In this document: piece by piece, positions 34,559 to 47,928 of the stretch
How positions within the stretch are numbered: the first letter of the stretch is position 1
Layout: each line of letters opens with the position of its first letter
Origin: Sthenelais limicola
Taxonomy: Eukaryota; Annelida; Polychaeta; Phyllodocida; Sigalionidae
Direction of reading: 5' to 3'
Assembly (NCBI GenBank): GCA_942159475.1
Contig: OW804095.1
Coordinates: 67,670,773-67,734,772, forward strand
DNA: 64,000 bases
Notes under the pieces: model-generated
Seen by the model: the letters and a program-made list of their open reading frames with translations, nothing else
Told to the model about the DNA's origin: nothing
Database searches by the model: none
Made by a program: the position numbers and the translations under genes

Positions 34559-35600
34559 GGAGGTATACTTCAAATACTATACGGAAAGTTATATCTAAAT
34601 TTAAAAATAACAAGTGCTTGGGATTCAAACATCTTCCCACGCCCATTCTTAAACCATATCGGACCCAGTACCAACCAAACTATTTTGGGATATCTTTATG
34701 ATGTTACATTGCACGACTTTGCAGACACTTTCTTCTCTCCGATCTTTTCTCATATTTCTAATAATGGTAGGCCTAATAATACACATAATATTAACAGCGA
34801 AAACGTCTACAGAAGAAGGAGGTTGGATCAGCTATTGTCTTGAGTAAATCTGTCAGTATTCTTGCAATTGTTTTCTTTGCCTGGCTACTTTTTCTCGGCC
34901 ACCTATCAGGCTGTCACTCTTCAGACATGACCCAGGTCGGACTGTACTTTAACGTTTTCAAAATGACAGAAAAGCAATTTTAATTGAAATAATGTATATT
35001 TTACTGGCAAAATTAGGCACGTATAATAATACTTATATCAACTTAGGGAGTCGTGGACTCGTTCGTGGACTCGTTCACCATGTGGACATGAAAATAAAGA
35101 ACTCGATCTCCAGCATAGAATATAGCATTCACCCTATCGCCCATGCTGTATTAATATGCCTACGATACTTAATAGAACAGTAGTAAATAACAAATTAAAT
35201 ACTCTATCCCTAGGGAGTTCTATTTTGATATCAGTAAATGAATATATCTAGGCCAAATCATGGATAGAAACCTCTCCTTCAAAGAACATATATATATAAA
35301 CAATATCAGGAAAGAGTTCTACAAACTGTAAATATATTTAAAATGAACTGTATAGACCATGTTATCTATCAGCTAGTTGAGAAACTAATGCTTGGACATT
35401 TAGAAAATAGCCTTCGAAATTCTTTTCGACCTATAAAACTTAAAATTTAATCTATTTTATCTAAATCTTTGGTTCAGTAGTTAAGTCTAGGAACATACTG
35501 GAAGACCTGGAAGTCATCTTTTAGATGTATGACTCCTTTTTGTAAGTACTATGAGATGCAAATATATAATGCTGATGAATTGAATTGAATTATTTAAACG
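34559..35600 (+). pseudogene. decayed LINE reverse transcriptase remnant
   Basis: Short stretches in different frames match conserved RT text. VISKFKNNKCLGFKHLPTPIL near 34585-34650 corresponds to the lead-in FKNNKSPG-type motif. YLGQIMDRNLSFKEHI at 35245-35292 corresponds to the YLG-x-DRNLSW-x-HI motif after RT motif C. The segment ends in a TGAATTGAATTGAATT repeat near 35576, typical of CR1/jockey LINE tails. Most of the RT between these is lost or unreadable. Confidence 0.5.
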
Positions 35601-37134
35601 GATCAATTTTACATGAATGCAATTGTATAAAACCTGAACTTTGGCATCTTCTGAAATTTAACATGTCTCATCTTTATATATTAAATTTACTGCCAATGCA
35701 ACAAATCTAGTCATGGCAGCTTTCAGTGTAACTATGGAAAGTGGCATTACATTTTCTTTATTCGGTTTATGTGTTCAATTATTGCAGTTCAATTCAGGGT
35801 GCGCTTGTGCTATCCATAACAGCACACAACTTAGGATGGTTACACATGGCCTAAACGATGCAATCTGGTTGGTTAAAGCAGTTGTCTACAAGGTGGCTAG
35901 CTTGTCAATTTACAGAGAAATTTAACATGATTATAACTCACATAAAAATCTACTATAACATCTCATTAAATATAATCTTGGGAAATATCATACATGTTGA
36001 AATCTTCTTTTACTTTTCATCTTTGAAAATATCGTCAGGCAATTTGAATACATGGTAAATCACAGTTTTGACATCTCTTATACCATTAACTTTGTGGGAC
36101 TTTCTTTAGGTTATGAATAATGATCTGTAGCCGGACCCTGGTTCAAACCCAGAACATGCCACACATGCCACTCAGCCTACCCAAGGCCCCAGACTGCTCG
36201 GCGACCCAACATTAGTACTGATATGTATGGAATATCTCCGAGGTATAGGGTAGCTTGCAGCTTTATATGCTAAGGATAACTTTCAGTTATTTATCTAGGC
36301 CTACATGAATGGATACTTCTATGTTACTGTGGACCATCATCCATATCTACATGTATACACATCCAAGTAGTACTTAGTAGTTTGGTTGTACCTTCTGCTT
36401 TCCTAAACCCCCACTTCTTGCACTTTTATCATGGCAACATTACCTAAAGATTCGATCTGATTGGTTGAAGACGTCAGCTTGGCTGTCTAGAATATCCACT
36501 TCGAAAGCTGAACTCAACTTTCACACATCATTCCAAAATCTATATATAGAGAGATAAGGTAAATACTAATATATACATATTTCTACCTTCTTGACAACTC
36601 AGTATGTAATAAATACAAAATTGCCCTCGTTTGTATTTGATCTCACTAAAATTCAACTATATATATATGACTTTCAAATTTTCCAATTTAGATTAGTAAA
36701 GGCATAATAATTATCATATTAAATCACAACTTAGCATGTTACCAACCCCACAACTAACTGATCCACACTATGTGTTTTGTTTAGAGAAACCACATGTGGA
36801 TTTCTGCAGATGACGTGCTTTGTGGAGATGCGAAGGTGTTGTAGACATGTAAACGATGTCAGGAAGTATGACTGAGCGAGGAAAATTTCACCATATAAAT
36901 GTGCAATGGAGTCAGCTCAGTGTTTATATTCAAATTTTTAATGTTACTGTTTATTATCTGGTATTGTCTTTTTGCATGGTAAATTATTTAAGCTATTGCT
37001 TAATCCCTATGATACTGGTTATCTTTTTTACTTGTAACTGTGGATATCTCTTGGGATATTTTTGATAAACAGCTCTTGGCTGTTTTTGCCAAGACTAGTT
37101 CTCTCGCATCTTATATTTCCTAGCGCTGTGGTCA
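35601..37134. other. gene-free stretch
   Basis: AT-rich DNA without recognisable genes. A GGTTCAAACCC word at about 36140 resembles a tRNA B box, but no tRNA fold surrounds it. Confidence 0.5.
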
Positions 37135-39955
37135 CATATATGGGTCAAATTTTTTTAGAATGTACAATTGCGATTTTGTGAGGTTTAGGAAGATTGAAAA
37201 AAAAATAATAAGTATAAACTCATATTCCTTCTAACTGGTATCACAGATGTCCCCACCACCTAAAAACACCAATTATACTCAACAGATTTCAATATGTCAG
37301 TTTTTATTGTAGTTAAAACAAGGTGATCTTTTTTGGGGGGTATACCCGGTATCAAATGAAGTGTCAGCTCTTTAAATCCTTAATTACTCAGGACATAATG
37401 ATTCAATTTCCAAATAACAAAAATCCTCATAAGGATAAAATGTTCCTTTACAAGTATACCAATCCATAACTATGTATCATCAAAGGATATTATGTGAGAC
37501 AAGAAAGCAAATGGATCACATTTCCCCAAAATAGGAGTCTTTTGATGAGTAATATATAGTTCAAATATAATTTCAATAATGATGCATTTGTTGCCATAAA
37601 CGGGATGAAAACCTTTTTTCTGGTAACTTACACATCTCTTCCATCAATATAGCAACTTATTACGAATTTATCATGTTTAGTATCCCTGAGAAAATTGGTA
37701 ATAGAAAGCAATCATTGGTACCGGGCATCCCTTTACATATGATACCGGGCATCCCCCAGTAAAGTACCTTATATCTGACCTGTCACTGTGGCTACAAAAG
37801 TGGACAAAACCACTGGAAACCTAGCAAGTACATGAACAGCATATGTGTGGTACACAATTGATCTAAGTTCAAGTCACTCCTTGACTAAATATCATCTTAC
37901 TTGCCTGAGACAAATACCTTCTCAAATATACCGGGCATCCTTCTATATACCGGGCATCCCCCTAAAAAGTACATGTTATCTGACATCTCACTGTTGCTAT
38001 TAAAATGGGCACAAGCATATGAAACTCAGTAAGTACATAAGAAATATATGTAGTAATGCATGCAGGCTCTAAAATCAATGATAACAAGTCAATGTAATGG
38101 ATCATACAATTTTTTAATAAAAATATATAGGGGTTGAGAACATCAGAAAAAAAAAGTTTCCACATCTCATTTTTAACGTTCCCACATGTTAGGGGAAGGA
38201 ACGGGCCATGTTAGTACACAAAATACAGAAGATAAAGTCACATGGGTAGAAGTTATGACAAAAATTCAACATTTCAGAGGATGCCAAGGGATGCCCGATA
38301 TCATGATTTTGATTAAAGTTGAATTAAATTGCATGGAAATGAGGCTTAAAGCCACATACATATGTAGAGGAAGGCATGATATGTTCGAAGGGTAAGTTTT
38401 ATGGTGATTTGTAGCTTCAAATGGAGTTGGTGAAGGGTACTGGGATTGAAGTGGGGATGCCCGGTATCAGGGGATGCCCGGTATCAACCACTCCTTTAAT
38501 ATGCTTAAAAAAGGTATCTATTGTGTTTATGAACACATTTTCACTTGTACATTGACAAAGCAATTGCAAGGGACATTGACATATTATATGAGGCCTCTAT
38601 ACCTACGTTAATAATGCTATTTTGCTATCATTTATCAACAGAAAATGATTTGTGTGGGATACCCGGCATCAATTCAAAACACATTTGTCTCAACACCCCT
38701 ACCCCCTCAGCCCTAAATGTTTGTTGAATTATGCACATGACATTTCTAATAAACAAAAACTAATTTAACATTACCCCTATTGAAAAACAACTATAAAATG
38801 TGCCTAGAATTCAAGTCCAAATGTGATGGTACCGGGCATACCCTCTTGGATTCTTGTTCACAGTAAGGCTGTATTATTCCCATCTTTAACTAATAGCAGG
38901 AACAATTTTCATTGAGCATGGTTGAAAACAACTTTTTAAACATGTTAATAATGATTAGACAGCTGAATATACACAGATTGCTGATTCCTGATCATCTTAA
39001 CAATATTTCCACACCATGCAAGTGCATGTATAATCCTCTGTCACTCTCATTCTGGTTGAAAATGTGCAAGGAATCCCAGGAATACCTACCCAATAACTAA
39101 TATAAGGTGGTTGTCATGGTTTCCAGAAGAAAAAACAGAGGCTTGTTCATATAAAACAGTTTGAATGTGTGTCCTAAGCTGTTCCTTTCCTCCCATACCG
39201 GGTATCCCTCATTATACCGGGTATACCCCTGATATGATTTGCATTCGTATCCCCGCAATAAATTGATTTGGAAGATTGTCATTTGGTGTGAATATTAGGA
39301 TAGATACAGGGATTACATATACTGGGTTTTAGTTCCCTAGTTGCAGTGAAACTGGATCTACATTATAACAGGGTATATGAAATAGTATAAAATCTCTGGT
39401 CTGGTAAACATTGAAGCATGGCCCTGATTATGTTTGTATTACTGGCCAAATTGTACCAACATTGCATCACTTATATGTTAAAGTGTAATTTAGATACTTT
39501 AAATCATATGTGGCAGATATATTTTCAGCCAGTATAGTACAATCTATGTTTGATACCGGGTATGCCCAAGTGACTCCTGAAGATTGGACATTTGAGTATA
39601 GGACTGACATATACTGTGATGATCACTAATAGAAGGCTAAAACTTCACTAACTTGTCATATATAGGCACGAGAAATGAAACCAGGTGTAATTTAATACCT
39701 AGAACAGTTACTTTTTCTCAGAAGAGGGGTATAATATGAAAAAGTAGTGAATTCTGATGCATTTTTATCAGAGTATCAACATTTAGAGCAATTTATTACA
39801 TACAAACTTACAAATATGTATACTAATGTATAGATTTTCCAATGATACCAGAACCATTACGATTGATTCATTTATCTGCAATACCCGTTCAGTATAATGT
39901 GCAAAGGATGCAAATTTCGCAATTGTACATTCTAAAAAAATTTGACCCATATATG
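37135..39955. mobile_element. candidate non-autonomous DNA element with 39-bp TIRs and motif array
   Basis: A perfect 39-bp inverted repeat bounds the region (37135-37173 and 39917-39955, outer end CATATATGGGTCAAATT). Sequence similarity stops abruptly outside it. The flanks read TATATG/CATATA, so a TA or TATA target duplication cannot be told apart from the repeat. The 2.8 kb inside has no transposase frame. It carries thirteen copies of a near-palindromic motif, TACCGGG(C/T)AT(C/A)CC, in both orientations (separate entry). Repeated internal motifs of this kind are known as transposase-binding subterminal repeats in several DNA transposon groups. I cannot name the family. Confidence 0.7.
37339..39566. 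repeat. thirteen dispersed copies of TACCGGGYATCC motif
   Basis: Forward copies start at 37719, 37743, 37929, 37948, 38830, 39196, 39215 and 39554. Reverse copies start at 37339, 38289 (one change), 38455, 38472 and 38657. Many are paired at 17-24 bp spacing. The wider consensus GATACCGGGYATCCC is nearly its own reverse complement (GATACC-GGTATC). The sequence between copies is unrelated, so this is not a tandem satellite. Outside the element I found only one partial match, near 48147. Confidence 0.85.
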
Positions 39956-39999
39956 GAATTTCACCATTTTAAACAACAAGGTAGTTGTGATATAAATAA

Positions 40000-40153
40000 G
40001 GAATGCAACTCGTGGTAGTTCTAAAATCACTTATCAGACACTTAAAGTGAAAATATATGCATCATCGCTCGTGGCTTCACCACTCATGATGATTTGTACA
40101 CTTTCACTTTAAGTGTCTGATATGCAATTTCAAAACAACCACTCAATGCATTC
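40000..40153. repeat. foldback (MITE-like) element
   Basis: Imperfect inverted halves pair over about 70 bp each, including GGAATGCA at the outer ends and TATCAGACACTTAAAGTGAAA in the arms, with a short centre at GTGGCTTCACCAC. It lies just outside the 2.8-kb element and is not part of its terminal repeat. Confidence 0.7.
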
Positions 40154-42689
40154 CATCTAAATAGACAAAATGCCCGACGGCGATCCCAACATTCCACATT
40201 TTACATGGTCGCCTTTGGCATGCTACTACTGTTGTTTTTGCTAGTCTTTAGTTGTATTTTTATTCATTAAAGGATAATAATATAATTTAAACTGATAAAA
40301 TAGAACTGGGTTAATTGGAGATATGAATAATCATAGATATAGTTTGTGATGTGTTAGAGGAAAATGAGTCACAAGTCGCAAAGTTGATATTTTTCATAAG
40401 TGAATTATTCACAGGATCTCTATCGTTGATGGGATGAAGTCATATTTGGGGTGTTTAGCGCTGGTAGTAGCATGAATATATTTATGAAATTCAAGACTGT
40501 GTATTGAACATATCTATTATTCAAACAATACGATTACGCGACCTTCCCCTTTGGATGCTACCATGCAACTGAAGAACGTCACATTCTTCAGACGTGGGTT
40601 ACTAAGACCTCTTTCGTGCCCTTGGTGATGCATCAGCGGCATCAACACGGGGTGCTCTTGTTGCCTGGATATTGCATCCAGGCTATATTAACCTCATCCG
40701 ATATATATAACAAATGATGTTAATAAGGAAATTCGCCCTAAATATTACACTGATCCCCTCCAGGGGGTAGCAGTCTTTATTAGAGAATAATAAACAGAAT
40801 TCCTTCTTCCCAATGAGAATTTCACTGGTTTGGCACTACATGGTTTCGCTAATAATAGCTCATCAGGCAACTGGCATCAAGCTGATGTCAGTATGGGGAT
40901 ATTGAAAAGGATGAAATAATCACCCCACCTTCATTTTTGAGAAAATAAAGAAAGAAATCCCAGTATCTAAAACCCATATCAATTAATTGTGTTTTGAATC
41001 TGGAAACATCCATCAGCATAGAGTCATAGCAATTATGCTAGCCTATCGGGGATGGGCAAAATTAGGTGACCATCTTCCTACATTGTCATCACCTTCTACC
41101 GGTTTATCTGGGGGGGCTAGCCCCCAGCGATTTTTCACTTGGTTGTCCCTAATCACCCTTATGGGTGCCTAGAATCAATGCTATCGGTTGTATGTAAAAT
41201 TGAAATTAAAAATAATAAAATTTATGTAAAAAAAATAAAATAAAAAAATATTGAACATATCTATGCATATGAGGTTATTCTAAGGTATATTGAACTACTT
41301 TAGTGATTGCCCAGTGATTGCCCCACAGGAAATATTTCTAACTTTGTTTTCATACCTAAAAAAATAGAGAAGAATTTATTATCTATGTCCTAATGTTTAC
41401 TATCCTCGGAATCGGCTTAATCTCGTCTTTTCAAACATGATGATATCTCAAAATCCTAGAGGAGGTCAGGGATAGAGGAGTTGAAAGTGAAAGAGAGAAG
41501 GGGAGTGGGAGAAATGAAAAAAGACATGGAGAGAAGGATATATAAATTTATATATATATCAATATGTATAATAGTAGATTATTGGGGGAGGTCAGACCCC
41601 CCCCCCCATGTAATTATTGGGAGTGTGGAATCTGCCCCACCCCCATTCTGCCGTGGCTTACATGTATGATAAGATATGCTAGCTTGGTCTATATAAAACA
41701 GGGGGGCTAAGCTTGGGATCTTCCATTGCTGAAGGCAAGGGTTAAATGATATATTATTAAATATGTGATGTGTTCAGATCGCCAATAATAGATTTTGAGA
41801 TATTATCATATTTGAAAAGATGAGATCAAGCTGATTCCAATGATAGTAAGCACTTGGATAATAAGTACTTTAAGTTTTATAAGTTCTAATAAGTATTTTG
41901 ATGTATGCATGAAAAGAAAGTTAGTGATATTTCTTGATAGTCTCTCACTATAGTAAAGCAGGTAGATTTAGCTAAATATACTCCTATGGTTGACCTAGAA
42001 AATGCATAGGTATATTCGATATACATAGCTTCCGTAACTTTATGCCTGTATTTCGAATCCAGAAAGTAGTTCACTTTCACTGCTACTGATGAGACAACCA
42101 CACTTATTTTTTGCTCATGCTGCCTTGCTTTTTTATCTCATTAAAATGAACTTTAAAAAACGAACACAGACACTAAGAACGGGAACATATCAATCAGACT
42201 TGTTCTTATCTTGGTAGATTTGATGCTTGTCCCTTAGTCAATTTGGAACATGCATGATTCAATCAAGTGTATATTCTTAAGTCATCTTATGATGCAGAAC
42301 AGAAATTTTAACAGCAGAAAACAAATTTTAATTCAAAGCAGGAAAATGGCAACCATCTATTTAGATTACTAAAAGCATAATATACATTGTGTATAATGAA
42401 TCAGTTACCCAACTCGTACCTCTCGACGAACGGTGGCAAAACGCTTATTTCAATAAGCAAATGCTATTCACCTAAACATTGCGAACGCCACGCCATAACT
42501 GTACAGCGATTATTAGAGAGGGGGCCCCGGGTCTGCAAAAGCTTTCTCGCACTCATTTTCCTACAAACGTATCCATCCAGGCACATCAATAGCCAGCAAA
42601 ATAACAAAGCTATACTTGAGTTAAGTCAGTTTAACCGAAATGCACACAAGTAAATGACAATCTTCGTTCAAATTACGTTAACACTAGCG
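40154..42689. other. gene-free stretch
   Basis: No supported gene. A short hairpin GCCTGGATATTGCATCCAGGC is near 40664, and there is an A-rich tract near 41230. Confidence 0.5.
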
Positions 42690-43727
42690 TGAATGGGGAC
42701 TGCATATCGGCCGATCGACCGACCGTGAAAGTTGGGCCACATGACTGAAATGCATGGGAAATGATACGTAAGGCTTCTCATAGTGTATTGAGCAAGGCAA
42801 GGCCGCGCGCGGAGCGCTCCTTCCGGTCAGACACTTCCGTCTTTGCACTTGCACAACCAAAACAACTAGCCTAGGATTATCATGTGCATGTATTGCTGTC
42901 ATATTCCATGTAGAAACTCCACGATTATTCCATTAAAAAGGTAACGAAATATAGATTCTTCTCCTGAAGTCTAAAATCTGCAGGGGTTTTATGGCGTTGC
43001 CATAAAGACGCCTGCAGACTTCGGCAAAACACCGAGTCAACTCGTTCCCAGTGGCCAAGTTTAGCCGGGTCCCCCGGCTCTGCAGTCGCCGAAAACATAA
43101 TTTTAAAAGCTTTGATCAACGATACCAACAACGATATAACAAATACAGCGGCCGGAAAATATTCTACTAAACTAACCAGCCAAGCAGTTACCATACACCT
43201 ACACAACACAAATTCTCGCGCGGATACTTTCTCGTCCTCGGAAATATTGCACTAGTTGTTTTGTCGCAAGCCATTCGGTTCGTGAGTTGCGATCAAACAA
43301 CCCATGCGATAATTCCCGCTCCTTCGACAAACTCTTTAGGTAACATGTATCGGAAACACAAAGCTAATTCATATTCAGCTTAATGCTCTCTTCTCCTGCT
43401 CTCCGTCTGCCTGTATATTTACAATCATATCCATCTATCCCAGTTCAAACGTCTCGTTTCCCCTCCTTTCCTTCTCTTTCCACCACCGCCAGAACAGAAC
43501 AGCACCAGCATTTGGGAAGGCGGATGGGTAGGAGGGAGGACGAGGAGGATGTGCAGAAACAGGAATGGGTATAGTTGCTGAAGTGCCCCCAACCTCACTC
43601 ATAGCATCCAACCAACCACCCATCCTCACATCCACGCACACGCGCACTCACACAACATCCACTCTCTCTCTCCCATCGCCAGACTTCTCCCCTCTCCCAT
43701 CCTCCTGTACGGTTGTCTACACGTGAA
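42690..43727 (+). promoter_or_regulatory. CpG-richer upstream region of the sulfotransferase gene
   Basis: CpG dinucleotides are clearly denser here than in surrounding DNA (GGCCGATCGACCGACCG near 42709, CCGCGCGCGGAGCG near 42802). A pyrimidine-rich CT tract lies just before the start codon (about 43660-43705). No TATA box is obvious. The region fits a broad CpG-type promoter plus 5' UTR, but the start site is not visible. Confidence 0.4.
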
Positions 43728-44166
43728 ATGGCGGAAACCGGAGGAGCAGCAGAGGAACAGGAGATTCGGCCTCCTGCAGTTAACGAAGAGCAGGATGGAG
43801 AAAGCAAGGAAGGGAATAACTGCAAAGAGCAGAAACAGTCAGAAGAAAATGGAAGTCTTTCAGCGAAGGGCAGTGAAAAGGCAAAGGATATTTCTATAAA
43901 GAGTGAACCAGTATTAAAGGGCCCAAATAATAGCAAAGCAAACGATGGAACAACAGGTGGTAAGGAAAATGACGAAGGGAAGGAAGAGGATGCTGAGGGC
44001 GAGGGGGAGGAAGAGGAGGAAGAGGAAAAACCCTTTCACTTCGATGGTGAACATGAACACGAAGGTGTAATGTACCCCGCGAGTGTACCAAAAGAAGTAT
44101 TAGAGCGCATTAAGGACTTCGAATTCAGACCTGATGATATTGTTGTAGCTGGATATCCTAAATGCG
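43728..44166 (+). CDS. cytosolic-type sulfotransferase, exon 1
   Basis: The start is ATG 43728 in a good context (AAAATGG). A TTG 15 bases upstream is not a start. The exon encodes 146 residues plus one base. Residues 1-110 are an unusual low-complexity extension rich in Glu, Lys, Gly and Asn, with a Glu run just before KPFHFDGE. The sulfotransferase fold then begins (YPASVPKEVLERIKDFEFRPDDIVVAGYPKCG). The exon ends in the middle of the P-loop at G|GTAAGT, a strong donor of phase 1. The joined protein has 400 residues, against about 290 for typical SULT1/2 enzymes. The excess is the N-terminal extension. Confidence 0.88.
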
Positions 44167-45013
44167 GTAAGTCTTTACGTTCTAAAAATATTTCCGCAAA
44201 ATGTCTATAACTACACTAGCCTTTAGTTCTCACCGAAGAAACTTACTTGTGTAAGTGTACAGTATATTCATTGATTTATCAGCGCCGAGTGACTCTCTGC
44301 AGACCTGTAATCATGGGGCCACAACAATGCATTCTCGCATGAGGAGCTAGGGAGAAGCGAACATCCAATTTAAAATGCCTTCATATTAGGCCAGCAGGGC
44401 CAGGAACATGCAACACCGACCTAACGTGTTCAGTAATAAACACAATATGCTTGTATGCATGTAGCTTGTATGAATGTATGTATGTGCTCATGAAGCCATC
44501 CCACATTCATATTACCACGCTGCGACTGGCTGAAGCTTTAGTAGATTACCCAGTTTTGTCAGTTTTTATTTAATTATTCTAATGGATACCAGTAGGTTGC
44601 ATGACTGTAGTAATCCCAGGATATCCCAGGGCGAGGCTGAAACATGATATTTGCATCGTGAAGCACAGTATAGCTGTAGAGTTACATTATGCTTAGCCAG
44701 CGGATGCCCCAGTCATCATATAATTTGGCAAGCATATATAGATATGGCCTTGTCTTCCAATCCTCTCTGAATGAAAAGAGGGCTATATTCCACAGGACAA
44801 TCATCTTTCGAAAGACAGAGAAAAACTGTGCAACATAAGGTTCGGCTGTCTTTCCTGAAGTATTCCCTATTTATCATGACTTAAATTAATGATGGAATAA
44901 ATGTAGCACCATGGAAGCAGTTATTGCATCCTATATATACCACACTTTGCAGGCCGGCTACCGGGATCATTCTACAGATTTATCTTTATTTTGACCATTC
45001 GTCCTAGGGTATA

Positions 45014-45048
45014 GGAGAAAGCAAGGAAGGGAAGAGTGAACCAGTATT
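45014..45048 (+). pseudogene. fragment of sulfotransferase exon 1 inside intron 1
   Basis: Bases 45014-45033 match exon bases 43797-43816, and the adjoining 45032-45048 match exon bases 43899-43915. The parts keep the same order and strand, with 82 bp missing between them and a shared AA at the junction. Two exact matches of 20 and 17 bp side by side are very unlikely by chance, so this is a duplicated, internally deleted piece of the exon. It is too short to code. Confidence 0.75.
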
Positions 45049-47844
45049 CATATTGACGTTGTGTACAATTTTACAGTGTAACAAACAATTCCAAAGTGAT
45101 ATCGCCCCTTGAAGTTTTGATCTCTATACTGTATGTTAGGTACCGATCAAATACTATATTGTAAATTACACTTATACACAATTTCTGAGAAGGTCAGCGA
45201 TAATCAAGACAAAACAATTTTGAATTCCCTGGCGTATGGCACTTCCCTCCAACTCGAGTACATAATACAGGTAAAGGGGACTAATTAGGACTCCTCCTGT
45301 AACAAGACAGGTAAGCTCTATCTAGACCAACCAACAACTACATAATATAAGATAAGGCAATATTGTCCCTCCACTTCCATAGCAATTCCTATCAGCAACA
45401 ACATTTGAAGCATGAGTTTATTGACTCTGTATAGAATGCAACGCTACCTTATCATACAAGAGAAACTGCAATATCAATTATAATAATCAAATTCGTACCG
45501 GGCTCATGATTATTTTATTATTTAGAACCTTTGACAGATTTTTTACTGTGGCAGATCTGTAATTGTTTACCAGTTCATTGTTGATTGGTTGATTAAATCT
45601 TATTTAGCCTAATACATCACATCAATACATGATACAATTATCAGCTTTATATGACAAACGTAATAAAAGATATTATTTACCTGTATGGGGATAAATACAA
45701 AATGAACGAAGTGCACATTCATTCACACTTTCAAATTATACCTATTAATGTGTTATGATATATGGCATAAAACACGTCAGGATTTCGTTATGATTTAATC
45801 ATATCTTAACAAAATTAATGGAATACTGTGTGAACGGTTGATCAAATCCCTGGTGATTGTCGATATACTGTAAATAGCAATAACCATGATTAAATAATAT
45901 GTTTGATGGGATATGCTGTGCAGATAAGAATCATATTGGTTAATATGTTATCTAACATCATTAGCTCATGATCATTTTGTTTGCTAGATGTACCTATTTG
46001 TTAATATAGTAGCTGTAGATCGGGTAATAGACATGTAATCTACTATCAACTGGTGGTAAACCCAATAATATGATTCAATGGGATATTATGTTTATCATTC
46101 ATTGCGATTATTTAAATGTAAGCTCTCAGGCAGAGGATCTGCCTTTAGGTGGAATATTTTGCACTGCATAGGTCCTATTGTAGAATCTAGACTTTTTGAT
46201 GACTCATGTACCCTTTTTATTAGAAGATGCAGAAGAAAGGAATGCATTAATTAGGTATATAATTCAGAATACTCAGGAGAGATCACTGAATAACATTGTA
46301 TATGTATGTGTTCTCCGCGTTACGGGAATCTCTCAGCCAGCCCGACATAGAATTACACCTGATACAGCAACCATTACCTTGTGACTGCATAATATGAAGT
46401 ATGATCTATTTATTTTCAACATGGAACTACTTGAGTGGATCAGAGGCAGAAAAACCACCAATTGAGGAAGTAGTTTTTGCGGAACAGCTTTGTAGTTAAT
46501 CACCAATCGTGGATTCCTTTGGAGTGAGTAGCCGTAGGCTCTGCGAAGGCGGAGTGGATACAAGAGGAAAAATGTCCTTTTGTGTGGAGTGGGCTGAATA
46601 CAAGCAAATGTACGGTGGCATTGATTAATTCAAGGGTAATACGTTGGATCTAACAGACACCTTGAACAAACCAGCAGTATCGCCCTTGTACACGTTAAGC
46701 TAAATTCGCTGTAATAATCTTCTAATCTTGGAGATCTGAGTAAGCATCACACAGAGCACAGGGTCCATCTAACCATATACTAGAGAGGTAGTATAGATGA
46801 AATCTTTTTATTCAGGCATCATACGTGAATTTAATTTTACAAGAATTACAGAGATATTACAGTAATACTGATGTATATATGGTATATTCGTAAACAGACA
46901 TAATTTCATGCGTCGTCTGCTTGAATCAAATGAATGTAAACAGCGATTTCAGTTAAACAACTAAATTGTCAGGATCTTTTGGAATTTTATGCATGTAATT
47001 TAATAACTTTATCTCGCTCCCTGTATTATTACATTGAATATTAATATTACGATTGACATCTTCATTTGTGTTCTTAATTCATGGGTACCACTGTCAACAA
47101 TGATTAGAATTCGAAATGATACATGTGTGCACTCCCTGAAAGACCTGAATTATATTCCAGAAGGCTCTACTTTTTGTCAATGTATGGAACAAAAACATAT
47201 CATTAACATAATGTCATTAGTGATTGTATCTCGAGCTCCCGATACATGTTGTGCCTTGTTAAAAACTGTCTATGGCTTAGCAGGTAAACTGCACATACAG
47301 TCAATTACTCGGAATTATGCAGAAATCAGTATTTACTCATAAGGATTTCGAGGCATTGCCACTGCTGACATGGACAAATTTCTCAATCGGAATTTCCCAT
47401 CCAACCGATGGAATTTTGGTTCCTTAACGTAGCAAAAATACTTATTTCCGCTTCCAGCAACATAAAGGAAAATTGACATAACCACAGACAGAACACATAG
47501 TGCGTGATGAAAACCACCGTATTAAGGTCAAAACGAAAGGAAAACACATAGTGGAATCAGCTTGTTCTTTAAATTTGTGCTCCAATCCACAACCGACTAA
47601 GCCTAACCCCTTTTAAAAATTAATTTTGTTAAAAACTCAAAAAATACTATATTGTCAAAACATGATAACAATAATAATAGTCTTTATGCAAATTATGAAT
47701 CACGAATTAATCATACATTAATGAACCTGGAGTTCAATTAATTCAAACAGAACATAACATTGATATAATGTTTTTCAATAAAGTTGAATTTAATTGGATA
47801 AAGGAATATCATATAGTCCTTGTCGTAGATTTATTCAGTATCAA

Positions 47845-47928
47845 ATTCTAGGTGTTGTAATGATGATTCTAGGTGTTGTAATGATGATTCTAGATGTTGT
47901 AATGATCAATTATAGATGTTGTAATGGG
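47845..47928. repeat. 21-bp tandem repeat, four copies
   Basis: The unit ATTCTAGGTGTTGTAATGATG is repeated, with changes accumulating in the third and fourth copies. Confidence 0.85.

Noticed and set aside
36130..36160. GGTTCAAACCC word resembling a tRNA B box
   Set aside because: No A box and no cloverleaf can be formed around it, so it is neither a tRNA nor a clear SINE promoter.
37339..39566. Motif array considered as CRISPR or satellite
   Set aside because: The copies are dispersed in both orientations with very unequal spacing, in a eukaryotic context and without cas genes. They are not tandem.
43894..44091. Antisense frame across the acidic part of sulfotransferase exon 1
   Set aside because: It is a shadow of the Glu-rich coding sequence on the other strand.
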